Shown here: one piece after another, positions 35,189 through 43,184 of the stretch
Layout: every line of letters begins with the position of its first letter
Position numbering within the stretch: the first letter of the stretch is position 1
Origin: JAAYJG01 sp964450305
GTDB taxonomy: Bacteria > Bacillota > Clostridia > DSM-8532
DNA length: 64,000 nucleotides
Direction: 5' to 3'
NCBI GenBank assembly: GCA_964450305.1
Contig: CAYVFB010000007.1
Coordinates: forward strand, 11,354-75,353
Notes under the pieces: model-generated
What the model was told of the DNA's origin: nothing
The model's input: the letters and a program-made list of their open reading frames with translations, nothing else
Database searches by the model: none
Made by a program: the position numbers and the translations under genes

Positions 35189-36571
35189 ATGGATATCATC
35201 GCATTGGCAATCAGAAAAATTCTATTCCCGGTTTTGCGTCTGGTCAAAGGAAATCAAACCTTAAGCTATATCAGCCATTTTGAAAAAACGCAATACCTTC
35301 CACAGGAACAGCTGGTTCAGCTTCAAAAGGAGAAGTTGGGGAAATTGTTACTCCACTGTGTTCAGCATGTACCGGCATACCAAGGTTTTCAGAACCTGAT
35401 ACCGCTGATTGAAAAGGATCCGGTGGAAGCTTTGGCACAGTTTCCGGTGCTGACCAAGCAGGTTGTGAATGATAACCAGGAACAGCTGATAAGTTCAATT
35501 GCAGACAGGTCGAAGCTGATCCCCAATCGCTCGGGCGGATCTACAGGCCAGCCGGTCAGGTTTTATATTGACAGGCCAACGGCTGAAAGCTCCGAGTCGG
35601 TGAGGTGGAGGGCACTTTCCTGGTGGGATATCAACATTGGCGACAGATGCCTGATGGTTTGGGGAAACCCGCTGGAGATGAGTCAGCATAAAAAGCTTCT
35701 CTACCATATGAAAGAGCGTATATTGAAAAACACCATATTTGTTTCAGCATACAACTTAAGCCCTGAAGCGCTGCAGCAGTATGTTGGTGTCTTGAACAGG
35801 ACCAGGCCGAAATATTTCTATGGTTATGCTTCAGCCTTGTATCTGTTTGCGCAACACATTCTTCAGAATAATATAAAAATTGAACACCCTCCCAGGGCGA
35901 TCATCTCAACCTCAGAAACCCTGCATGACTATCAGAGGGTCGTTATTGAAAAGGCTTTCACAAGCAAGGTGATCAATGAATATGGTGCCAGGGATGCGGG
36001 AATTATTGCCTATGAATGTCCCCAGGGCAGGATGCATGTTTCCATTGAAAACATGATTGTTGAAATTGTCGACATCGCGACGAAAAAACCCGTTGAAGCA
36101 GGAAAGAGCGGCCTTGTTGTGATTACCGATTTGAACAATTTCTCAATGCCCAGGCTGCGATATCAAATTGGTGACATTGCAGCCCTGTCCGAAGAAAAAT
36201 GTGCATGCGGAAGAACCCTTCCCGTTCTGGACAAAATTGAAGGCCGTGAAGACGATATCTTTATTGCTGAAAACGGAAGCTATGTTCATGGGGTGTACTT
36301 TGCCAACCTTGCGCGCAGTTATCCCAGCATTCAGCAGTTTCAAATCATTCAGCATTCAAGGGAAAACATTACATTGAAAGTTGTTAAAAGCAGTGGTTTT
36401 CAGCAAGCGGAGATGGATCGGTACATTGATGCCATTCAAAGTACAATGGGAAAAGTAAACATCCATGTAGAATATGTTGGCAGTATTCCCCCTTCAGCCT
36501 CTGGAAAAACACGGTATTCAAAACGCGAGTTTGCAATCGGGACAGAGGGGACAGGTACCTTGTCCCAGTAA
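35189..36571 (+). CDS. PaaK/CapK-like adenylate-forming ligase
   Basis: A 460-residue cytoplasmic protein of the phenylacetate-CoA ligase / capsular polysaccharide CapK family. The ATP-binding loop is RSGGSTGQPVRFY (about residues 112-124), and a later INEYGARDAG and YQIGDIAAL correspond to the adenylate-binding A5 and A7 regions. CapK-like members occur in surface polysaccharide clusters, in line with the flippase next door. The start at 35189 follows GGGGAGAGG; an upstream in-frame start lacks this. The last residues (about TEGTGTLSQ) are encoded by a palindromic intergenic repeat. Confidence 0.83.
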   Translation: MDIIALAIRKILFPVLRLVKGNQTLSYISHFEKTQYLPQEQLVQLQKEKLGKLLLHCVQHVPAYQGFQNLIPLIEKDPVEALAQFPVLTKQVVNDNQEQLISSIADRSKLIPNRSGGSTGQPVRFYIDRPTAESSESVRWRALSWWDINIGDRCLMVWGNPLEMSQHKKLLYHMKERILKNTIFVSAYNLSPEALQQYVGVLNRTRPKYFYGYASALYLFAQHILQNNIKIEHPPRAIISTSETLHDYQRVVIEKAFTSKVINEYGARDAGIIAYECPQGRMHVSIENMIVEIVDIATKKPVEAGKSGLVVITDLNNFSMPRLRYQIGDIAALSEEKCACGRTLPVLDKIEGREDDIFIAENGSYVHGVYFANLARSYPSIQQFQIIQHSRENITLKVVKSSGFQQAEMDRYIDAIQSTMGKVNIHVEYVGSIPPSASGKTRYSKREFAIGTEGTGTLSQ

Positions 36572-36603
36572 GCACGAGGGCATAAGGGACAGGTCCCCTA
36601 TGT
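36543..36603. repeat. Two palindromic GGGACAGGT repeats between convergent genes
   Basis: GGGACAggtaccTTGTCCC-type palindrome at 36548-36566 and CATAaGGGACaGGTCCCcTATG at 36581-36602. The first encodes the C-terminal residues and stop region of the CapK-like protein; the second contains the stop codon of the convergent flippase. Confidence 0.65.
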
Positions 36604-38094
36604 CTCTTTCTTTTTTATCCAGTTCATGAAAGCATTGATTTCGGACTGGAGCTCTTTCAACACAAAAAGGCTGGCAAGATAGACCGCACAACCAATGAGG
36701 ACTATCAACACAAGTATTGGAACCGATACAGAGAAGCTTCGAAGCAGCAGGGTTACGACCACACTCATCAGGATGCAGCTGAATAATATTTTTGCAACGC
36801 TTATCACATTGAACTTTATTCTTAAGATTTTCCTGCCTCTCAAAAGGGACAGCATCAGGTATAAGAAGTATGCAAGCGCGGTGCTGATGGCCGCAACCCG
36901 ATAGCCATAAACCGGTACCAGCAGAAGGTTTATCAACACATTTACCAGTGAACTAATCAAGGAGTTAAAGAAAAGCGGTTTTGTTTTTTGGTTCAACTCC
37001 CAGGCTTTGTTGCTGTACTCGGCCAATCCAAAGAAAAACATACCCGCCGCAACCCAGATGATCACAAAACCGTCTTCAAAATAGGCCGGATCCAGGAAAA
37101 CCGAGGATACAGTTTTGGACAGCATGCTTAAACCAAATAAAGCCGGAAGCGATATCATCAAATAATACCGGACAGCCTGAGATAACAGATGCTCGGTCTG
37201 TTCCTTTGTGTTTTGACGCCAATTGCGAAGAATAATGGGGAAAACGCCGCGCATCACAGCCGAAAGAATCAGCGTAAAAAGGGTGGAAGAAATGGTGTAG
37301 TTCGCATGGTAAACCCCCAACTGCTCGGCCCCGGCGAAAGAGGTAATCACATATCTGTCTGACAGGCTTAAAAGGCTGTTGGTAATGTTCACCAGCACCA
37401 ACGGCATTCCATAGGCAAAAAATTTCTTCAATACCTTCGACGAGAAAAATGAAAAGCGAATGTAGCGGGTTATTTTCAGGCGCAACCCGATCAGCACAAT
37501 GATGAATGTATCAACAAGGACATTGCTCAGTACTGCGGCGGCAGGGGTAAAAGTATTTGTTTTGTATTGATACACAAAAAAAACAGTGAACAAAAGCTTG
37601 GCCGCAACAGAAAAAATAGAGGTGAACAGCAGCAGCTTTGTTCTTCTGGTAGCTGAGAGCAAAGAGGTAAAAATCTGCATGGTGTTGTATGTGATAAACA
37701 TCAGCAAACTAAGAACATACAACTGTGTTACCCAGGGTTCATTCCCTTTGCCGATAAAGAGAACACCCAGTAATCCAAGTATCAGGATAACCCCGTTGAT
37801 CGAACACCATAAAGTGAAGGATGTGGAATAAAACAGAACCTGCTTTTTACCGCCATCAAAGGAGTTTACATATCGGTAAACGGATTGGATCAACCAACCC
37901 AAAAGCAGAAAAGACATAATGTTGACGGTGGTGGTGATAAACCCGTAATAGCCATATATCTCGGGAACAAAAAACTTCGTGTATAAGGTGATGGTCGCAA
38001 GCCCAATCAGGCCTTCGATAATTTTTGCGGGTAAGAAAAGGGCAGTGTCCTTCACCATAATTTTCTTCATTTCAACGGCATTTGTTTTTTTCAT
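36598..38094 (-). CDS. Oligosaccharide flippase (Wzx/MOP superfamily)
   Basis: A 498-residue membrane protein with about fourteen hydrophobic helices, of the polysaccharide-transport branch of the MOP superfamily. The N-terminal segment DTALFLPAKIIEGLIGLATI and a mid-protein SDRYVITSFAGAEQLGVYHANY are characteristic. It would flip lipid-linked glycan units across the membrane, feeding a ligase/polymerase such as that at 21503-22960. ATG 38094 follows AAGGGATAG; the frame is open further upstream without a site. It has its own promoter at 38190-38218. Confidence 0.88.
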   Translation of the reverse strand: MKKTNAVEMKKIMVKDTALFLPAKIIEGLIGLATITLYTKFFVPEIYGYYGFITTTVNIMSFLLLGWLIQSVYRYVNSFDGGKKQVLFYSTSFTLWCSINGVILILGLLGVLFIGKGNEPWVTQLYVLSLLMFITYNTMQIFTSLLSATRRTKLLLFTSIFSVAAKLLFTVFFVYQYKTNTFTPAAAVLSNVLVDTFIIVLIGLRLKITRYIRFSFFSSKVLKKFFAYGMPLVLVNITNSLLSLSDRYVITSFAGAEQLGVYHANYTISSTLFTLILSAVMRGVFPIILRNWRQNTKEQTEHLLSQAVRYYLMISLPALFGLSMLSKTVSSVFLDPAYFEDGFVIIWVAAGMFFFGLAEYSNKAWELNQKTKPLFFNSLISSLVNVLINLLLVPVYGYRVAAISTALAYFLYLMLSLLRGRKILRIKFNVISVAKILFSCILMSVVVTLLLRSFSVSVPILVLIVLIGCAVYLASLFVLKELQSEINAFMNWIKKKET

Positions 38095-38189
38095 CTCTAT
38101 CCCTTTATCATCATGAAGCCTGCATCGGTTGAAACCCAACAGAGCAGGCAACGTAAAAATACCATTTAAACTTTTTCGTATACTATAAA

Positions 38190-38218
38190 AATATACTATA
38201 GATCAAGGAATAACTCAA
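38190..38218 (-). promoter_or_regulatory. Promoter of the flippase gene
   Basis: On the minus strand TTGAGT (38218-38213), a 17-bp spacer and TATATT (38195-38190), about 95 bp upstream of the flippase ATG and downstream of the terminator at 38234-38259. Confidence 0.55.
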
Positions 38219-38233
38219 GAATGGGTTCCGGGT

Positions 38234-38327
38234 AAAAAAAATCGGAGCATTGTGCTCCGCGCATTAGAAATTCTTTTATAACAATAAAAGAAAGGAGGTA
38301 AAAGTATGTTAAAAAGTATCAGTGTAC
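38234..38327 (-). ncRNA. Candidate short antisense RNA
   Basis: A promoter TTGTGC (38363-38358), 18-bp spacer, TATAAT (38339-38334) on the minus strand would start RNA near 38327. A rho-independent terminator, CGGAGCA/TGCTCCG (38243-38259) followed by eight Us (38241-38234), would end it after roughly 95 nt. The RNA would be complementary to the ribosome binding site and start codon of the 50-codon ORF at 38306. Both signals are seen; expression and function are inferred. Confidence 0.4.
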
Positions 38328-38458
38328 GTATCTATTATAAAGTTTTTGCCCCGCTGTGCACAAGTGACAAATTAAACAGAATTACGACAAAACCAGTGAA
38401 ATTGTTTGTACATTATTCAGGGATCAGCTGTACTGAGCGTTACAGGATGAGAGACTGA
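38306..38458 (+). CDS. Small ORF, 50 aa, with strong ribosome binding site
   Basis: A 50-codon ORF (start MLKSISVRIYYKVF, then CTSDKLNR) with a near-ideal AAAGGAGGT 6 bp before the ATG. The product is basic, has two cysteines and no membrane helix, and resembles nothing I know; it does not look like a hydrophobic type I toxin. It overlaps a candidate antisense RNA at its 5' end. It may be a genuine small protein or a chance frame in a regulatory region. The following 38459-38654 stretch holds hairpins (CCCGTCA/TGACGGG near 38568-38600) but no other gene. Confidence 0.4.
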   Translation: MLKSISVRIYYKVFAPLCTSDKLNRITTKPVKLFVHYSGISCTERYRMRD

Positions 38459-38654
38459 ACATGGCATAGGATGGTTGCGTTACGGTGATGACAGTCAGGC
38501 TTCACCTGAAAAGTTATCGTGCTATATTGATTGATGGTAAAACTTCCTGTAAAATCTAAATGTAAAACCCGTCATATTACTTTAATCGTATTTGACGGGG
38601 CATCATAAAATAATGCTTAAGCAAAAAATTCAGACGTTAAGGATCCGGGAAACA

Positions 38655-39083
38655 ATGGATTTTTTAAAGAAAAACCCTGCACAGCCGGTAAGCCAGATGA
38701 ATCCGCTGGTATTGGCATTCGTTGGAGATTCGGTGTTTGACTTGTTTATCCGAAGCCGCCTGGCTGTGCAAAAAAATGAATCGGCACATAAGTTGCATGT
38801 GAAAGCTACAAATTATGTCAAAGCTGCCGCCCAAAGCAAAATCGTCGCCGCGGTGCACGATAAGCTGAACGAAGAAGAGAAGGCGATTTTTCGGCGCGGA
38901 AGGAACGCAAAGTCTGCAACAATACCTAAAAACGCCGATATTCTCGATTACCGTCGCGCCACCGCCTTTGAAGCCGTGATTGGTTATTTGTACCTGCTTG
39001 GCAGAAACGAACGGCTGCTTCAGCTTTTAAGCATGGCGGCTGAAGCCATCGAACTGGAAGGAGAAACGAAGAATGACCGATAA
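38655..39083 (+). CDS. mrnC: Mini-ribonuclease 3
   Basis: A 142-residue RNase III-like catalytic domain without a dsRNA-binding domain. MNPLVLAFVGDSVFDLFIR contains the catalytic Asp region, and a second conserved acidic motif lies in ATAFEAVIGYLYLLG. In Bacillus this enzyme matures 23S rRNA. The start at 38655 is chosen from family length; in-frame ATGs at 38592 and 38613 are possible. The gene overlaps rlmB by 11 bp, the usual clostridial and bacillar pairing. Confidence 0.9.
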   Translation: MDFLKKNPAQPVSQMNPLVLAFVGDSVFDLFIRSRLAVQKNESAHKLHVKATNYVKAAAQSKIVAAVHDKLNEEEKAIFRRGRNAKSATIPKNADILDYRRATAFEAVIGYLYLLGRNERLLQLLSMAAEAIELEGETKNDR

Positions 39084-39870
39084 AAAGGATAAGCAAAGTC
39101 TTCATCAACCCCATCAGGAAGACAACGAGGACATCGGCAGGCTGGAGGGGAAAAACACAATTCTCGAGGCACTGAAGGCAAACCATCCGATGAACAGGAT
39201 TTATCTGGAGAAAGACTCGAAAGATACGGTCCTAGCAAAGATATTTGCCCTGGCCAGACAACAGGATATCGTGGTGTCCTATCTGGAGAAAACGAGGCTT
39301 GACCAAATGTCCATGACCCGCAATCACCAGGGTGTCATCGCCGATGTAGCGCCGTTTGCTTATGTTGAAGTGCAGGATATTCTGGACAGGGCGAAGGAAA
39401 AGAATCAGCCGCCCTTCATTGTCATCCTCGATGGCATTACCGATCCAAACAACCTGGGTTCCATGATAAGAACCGCCGAATGTGCCGGAGTACATGGCAT
39501 TATCCTTCCCAAAAGACGCTCGGCAAGCCTCTCGCCGGTGGTCGCTAAGGTTGCCGCAGGGGCGGCGGAGCATATCCCCATAGCAAGGGTGACAAACCTG
39601 ACCAGAACGATTGAACAGCTGAAGGAAGCCGGGCTGTGGATCATTGGTACCGATGTGCAGGGAAACACTATATATGACCAATTTGATTATCATGGTCCGC
39701 TGACTGTTGTTATTGGCAGTGAAGGAGAGGGAATCAGCCGCCTTGTCAGGGAAAACTGTGATGTTTTATTGAAGATACCGATGTATGGTGAAATCAATTC
39801 CCTGAATGCTGCAGTGGCTTGCGGACTGATTGTTTTTCAGGCGGCGGCGATAAGGGCAAAGTCGGTTTAA
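39073..39870 (+). CDS. rlmB: 23S rRNA (guanosine-2'-O-)-methyltransferase RlmB (SPOUT/TrmH family)
   Basis: A 265-residue SpoU/TrmH-type methyltransferase. The N-terminal substrate-binding domain contains LEGKNTILEALKAN; the SPOUT domain shows motif 1 DPNNLGSMIRTAEC, motif 2 VIGSEGEGISRLV and motif 3 IPMYGEINSLNAAVA, which together form the knotted SAM site. An acidic N-terminal tail of about 20 residues precedes the domain. Translationally coupled to mrnC. Confidence 0.93.
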   Translation: MTDKKDKQSLHQPHQEDNEDIGRLEGKNTILEALKANHPMNRIYLEKDSKDTVLAKIFALARQQDIVVSYLEKTRLDQMSMTRNHQGVIADVAPFAYVEVQDILDRAKEKNQPPFIVILDGITDPNNLGSMIRTAECAGVHGIILPKRRSASLSPVVAKVAAGAAEHIPIARVTNLTRTIEQLKEAGLWIIGTDVQGNTIYDQFDYHGPLTVVIGSEGEGISRLVRENCDVLLKIPMYGEINSLNAAVACGLIVFQAAAIRAKSV

Positions 39871-39891
39871 AGCGTGCTTTGTTTTTTTGTG

Positions 39892-39920
39892 TTGAGGATC
39901 GACATAAAAAGAGATATACT
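39892..39920 (+). promoter_or_regulatory. Promoter of the hydrogenase-4-like gene cluster
   Basis: TTGAGG (39892-39897), 17-bp spacer, TATACT (39915-39920), about 100 bp upstream of the first gene at 40019. Confidence 0.55.
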
Positions 39921-40018
39921 GGTTGTGGTTTCAAGTTCCTCAGCAGCGAAACGAACCTGCTTCCATATTTCAATGCTGGCGGGCAGGTAACCGTATCATC
40001 CTGAAAGGAATTCAGGCT

Positions 40019-41836
40019 ATGACAATATCGTCCGCTTTGGTTGTGTTTGGTCCTTTGCTGATAATGATTGCAGTAGTTTTAATTTCTCCGGGGAAGGGAC
40101 ACAGGGTTCTTGGTATTGTTTCCGGTATTCTGTTTTTTCTTGTTTCGCTTTATCCGCTGGTTCAACCAGCAGAATACCATTGGGTGAATATTCCCCAGAT
40201 CTTTTGGAAACTGTTAACCCTGGCAACCGCCGCCGTTCTTTTTTTGCTCGCGAGCCGGGACAAGCGGTATGGCCTGTCTGTTCTTATCTTTGTTCAAATT
40301 CTGGCATTAATTCTGACGGAAATTCTAATCTCACCGGACGAACCGGCAACATTCCTGCAGCTCGAAGCCGAAGGAAGGCTGCTGCTTCCAGCAGGCGCCC
40401 TTATTGCTGCCATCATGGTCCCCCTCATTATAAAACATCCATTGTTTAAGCGTTCAAACAGGCAAACCAAAGCGGGTTATGCCGGGATCTTCTTCTGGAT
40501 GGCGGCTTTTGCCGGAATGCTGTGTGTAAGAAGTATAACAGGCTTGTATTTATTCGCGCAGTGGGGTTGCCTTGGAAACCTGTTATTAGGCAAAGCTTTT
40601 GGTGAACCGAAAAAGAAGAGCTTTGTGCCGGTTCTTCAACAGGGTGTTCTGTCATTATGGATGGTAGCCTCGATACTGATTCACCTGAACAAAGGCACGC
40701 TCATTTCCGATCTGACAGGGGACAGCGTAACAGCAGGCTTGCTGTCGGTGCTTGTTTTAATCTTCGTTCTGACCATGGGTAATCTCATTCCTGAGAAATG
40801 GATGACACAGCGCAGCTTCCTGTGGCCTGTTCCCATGATGGGGCTGTCCATGCTTTTATTCTCATTGCTGATACCCTTTTCGGTTCTTCTGAAATTTCGG
40901 CCATTGCTCCTTCATCTGGACCACAAGCTGGCGGCCCCCGCTGTTTTTATCGGGGCACTGCTGATGGCTGCCAATGCATATGATGCAGGTTTAGCCCGGA
41001 AAGATGAACAGCTTGTGTCCCATCTGGCGCTTTTTGTGTCAGGATGGGGGATAATCAGTGCATATACAAGCCTGGAAGGTGCATTTTTTTCCACAGGATA
41101 TATGGTTGCCGCTGCTTTAACGCTGGCATTCTTCTATACCTGCATTTGGGCTGAAGAAGCAGGGAAAACTCAGGCAGAAGTACAGTCGTCCAATCGCCCG
41201 GAGGTAAATTTTGATGGATATAAGGCAATAGCGGCGCTTTTGTTTTTACTTCCTCCATTTACCTGTGCTTGTGTGGGCTTCATTATTCTTCCGGTGATGA
41301 GCGGCTTTGGTGTGGGTATGCTGGTTGCGGCAGCTGCTCTGGTATTCATGACAGTTGTAATTATTCGCTGGGTGCTGGATCTGTTCAGGGAACAAAAAAT
41401 ATCTGTCCGCTCAGATCAAGCGAAGTCGGGGGTTATCAAATTCATTCTGCCTGTCTTTTTAGCATTTACGGCGATAGTAAACCTTTTATCAGGAACGATT
41501 TACCGTTATCTGCACAATCAGCAGCTTGCAACAGGGGCACTTCCTGCTGAACAGGCCGCAGAATATACCGAACTGACAGGGTTTGCCCACCTGTTCGGTC
41601 TGAACAGTGGTATTCTCTTTTTAGGGTTCAGCCTGATCGTTCTGGTAGCTTTGGTAATTCTCACAGCGATAAGCAGCCGGAAGGAAAGCCATGATCATCT
41701 CACAGGAACAGTCATGCATTATTCCCTGACTTCGTGGCTTCCAGCCGGCATTCGCATTCATTTATGGATACGCGCAGCCTGGATTACGGCAGCGACATTG
41801 CTTGTGGGGGTGGCATTATCATGCTTGAAGGGTTAA
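40019..41836 (+). CDS. Divergent HyfB/NuoL-like antiporter-family membrane subunit
   Basis: A 605-residue protein with about sixteen hydrophobic segments. Residues 173-230 align with the TM5-TM6 region of NuoL (the run GLYLFAQWGCLGNLLLGKAF then GTL), and residues 240-300 with the TM7-TM8 region. The hallmark Trp-Glu pair is Trp-Gly here (182-183), and the TM7 lysine position (GKSAQLP in NuoL) reads TMGNLIP. By this reading the canonical proton half-channel residues are missing. AAAGGA precedes the ATG at 40019. It overlaps the next gene by 16 bp. First gene of the cluster; homology is clear only in parts. Confidence 0.65.
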   Translation: MTISSALVVFGPLLIMIAVVLISPGKGHRVLGIVSGILFFLVSLYPLVQPAEYHWVNIPQIFWKLLTLATAAVLFLLASRDKRYGLSVLIFVQILALILTEILISPDEPATFLQLEAEGRLLLPAGALIAAIMVPLIIKHPLFKRSNRQTKAGYAGIFFWMAAFAGMLCVRSITGLYLFAQWGCLGNLLLGKAFGEPKKKSFVPVLQQGVLSLWMVASILIHLNKGTLISDLTGDSVTAGLLSVLVLIFVLTMGNLIPEKWMTQRSFLWPVPMMGLSMLLFSLLIPFSVLLKFRPLLLHLDHKLAAPAVFIGALLMAANAYDAGLARKDEQLVSHLALFVSGWGIISAYTSLEGAFFSTGYMVAAALTLAFFYTCIWAEEAGKTQAEVQSSNRPEVNFDGYKAIAALLFLLPPFTCACVGFIILPVMSGFGVGMLVAAAALVFMTVVIIRWVLDLFREQKISVRSDQAKSGVIKFILPVFLAFTAIVNLLSGTIYRYLHNQQLATGALPAEQAAEYTELTGFAHLFGLNSGILFLGFSLIVLVALVILTAISSRKESHDHLTGTVMHYSLTSWLPAGIRIHLWIRAAWITAATLLVGVALSCLKG

Positions 41837-42663
41837 TCTGGTTTTTACTGGTCATCGTCACTGTTTTCTTTTTGTACATCATTGAAAATTTTATCCGATC
41901 GCGATCGCCGGGGAATAACAAGGCCTGGTTCTTTCAGCCGGTTTATCGGTTGATCAAACTGATAGGTAAAAAAGACCTGAACGAAGGCTGCGCCTGCCGA
42001 TGGTACTCGGTTGCTTCCTGCTGGTTTGCATGTTGCGCGCTGTATTTTACGGTGATGGGCAGTCATTTGGTATTGGTATACGCGTCCATTGTCATGATGG
42101 AGCTGTTTATGCTGGCAGGTGCATGGAACCATGGGGAAGCTTTCGCAGCCATGGCAGCCCAAAGGGGAATTGTCCGGTTGCTGATTTGCGCTTTTTCCGG
42201 CCTTGTTTGTGCGGCATCGGTGTTTCATATTACTGGAAGCCTGAACCTGAAAATAATATCTGAATATTCCGGAGGACAGGGTTTGCTGCTGCAGCTTCCT
42301 CTCACTTTTATGGCCATGTTAGCGGTGATGTTAACCCGTGGAAACCTTCTGTTTTTTGATTTCAATATCGCCGGAAAAGGCATAGGCTTTGTGGATTCAC
42401 CCCTTGCTGTTCCATATGGCGGTTGGAGCCTTGCTCTGGTGCAGATCACCCACTGGGTGGAAATTGGTGTTTGGGTGAAGCTGGTGTCTGTGTTCTTACC
42501 TTTCAACCCTTGGGTGTCCTTTGCGATATCGGCGTTTGGCTACTTTGTTTTTTTATTGCTGGACGGTTTTGTCTCCAAAGCCCAATGGAAAAAGGTTGCC
42601 CGTAACGCCCTGATATGCGGCGGGGGAATGTCGGTGATGAACTTTATCTGGCTGGTTTTGTGA
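41821..42663 (+). CDS. HyfC/EchB/NuoH-like membrane subunit
   Basis: A 280-residue protein with about eight hydrophobic segments. Residues 26-52 (RSRSPGNNKAWFFQPVYRL then IKLIGKK) correspond to the first cytoplasmic loop of NuoH/HyfC (R-GP...QP..D..KL..KE). A later GGWSLALVQITHWVEIGVWVK matches the HyfC/EchB C-terminal loop and helix. This subunit normally connects the hydrophilic arm to the antiporter-like subunits. GGGGGTGG precedes the ATG, which lies inside the end of the previous gene, so translation is coupled. Confidence 0.7.
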   Translation: MLEGLIWFLLVIVTVFFLYIIENFIRSRSPGNNKAWFFQPVYRLIKLIGKKDLNEGCACRWYSVASCWFACCALYFTVMGSHLVLVYASIVMMELFMLAGAWNHGEAFAAMAAQRGIVRLLICAFSGLVCAASVFHITGSLNLKIISEYSGGQGLLLQLPLTFMAMLAVMLTRGNLLFFDFNIAGKGIGFVDSPLAVPYGGWSLALVQITHWVEIGVWVKLVSVFLPFNPWVSFAISAFGYFVFLLLDGFVSKAQWKKVARNALICGGGMSVMNFIWLVL

Positions 42664-42746
42664 TATAAAGGCTTTAAGGCTTTATGTTTTGATTTTGTTG
42701 AAAAGAACACCATCCTGATTAAACAGGAAAATTGAGGAGCGATACC

Positions 42747-43184
42747 ATGGGTTGGTTAGACAGGTTTAAATCCCGTTCCATTTCATTGCTGCCCATACAG
42801 GCCGGCGGGTGTACAGGTTGTGCGCTGCAGTTTTCCATGGCGCTGTCACTGGAAACCGAAATCAAAGGCATCACCATCACGGTAAACCCTAAGCATGCCG
42901 ATGCGCTGCTGATTACCGGGTGCATCAATGAACAATCCCGTGAGGAAATATTAAAGATTTATCATCAGATTCCCCAGCCAAAGGCAGTGATCGCGGCAGG
43001 TGCCTGCTCCTGTTCGGGCAGCCTGTTTCGCACTGCAGCCGGCAAGCTTTATACAGCAGAAGAAGTTCTGCCGGTTGATGCATGGATCCGCGGCTGCGCG
43101 CCTGGAATGCATGAAATGCTGGAAGCGGTTGTGAGGGCGTCCGAGGCAGGGTTGGAGAAAGAAGAAGGCGGGATGGAAGAATGA
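42747..43184 (+). CDS. HyfI/EchC/NuoB-like iron-sulfur subunit
   Basis: A 145-residue small subunit. All four expected [4Fe-4S] ligands are present: Cys22 and Cys25 (GGCTGC), Cys87 (GACSCSG) and Cys117 (RGCAPG). VNPKHADALLITG and the LPVDAWIRGC segment are strongly typical of Ech/Hyf small subunits. It should carry an N2-type cluster at the interface with the large subunit. GAGGAG precedes the ATG at 42747. It overlaps the next gene by 4 bp (ATGA). Confidence 0.85.
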   Translation: MGWLDRFKSRSISLLPIQAGGCTGCALQFSMALSLETEIKGITITVNPKHADALLITGCINEQSREEILKIYHQIPQPKAVIAAGACSCSGSLFRTAAGKLYTAEEVLPVDAWIRGCAPGMHEMLEAVVRASEAGLEKEEGGMEE

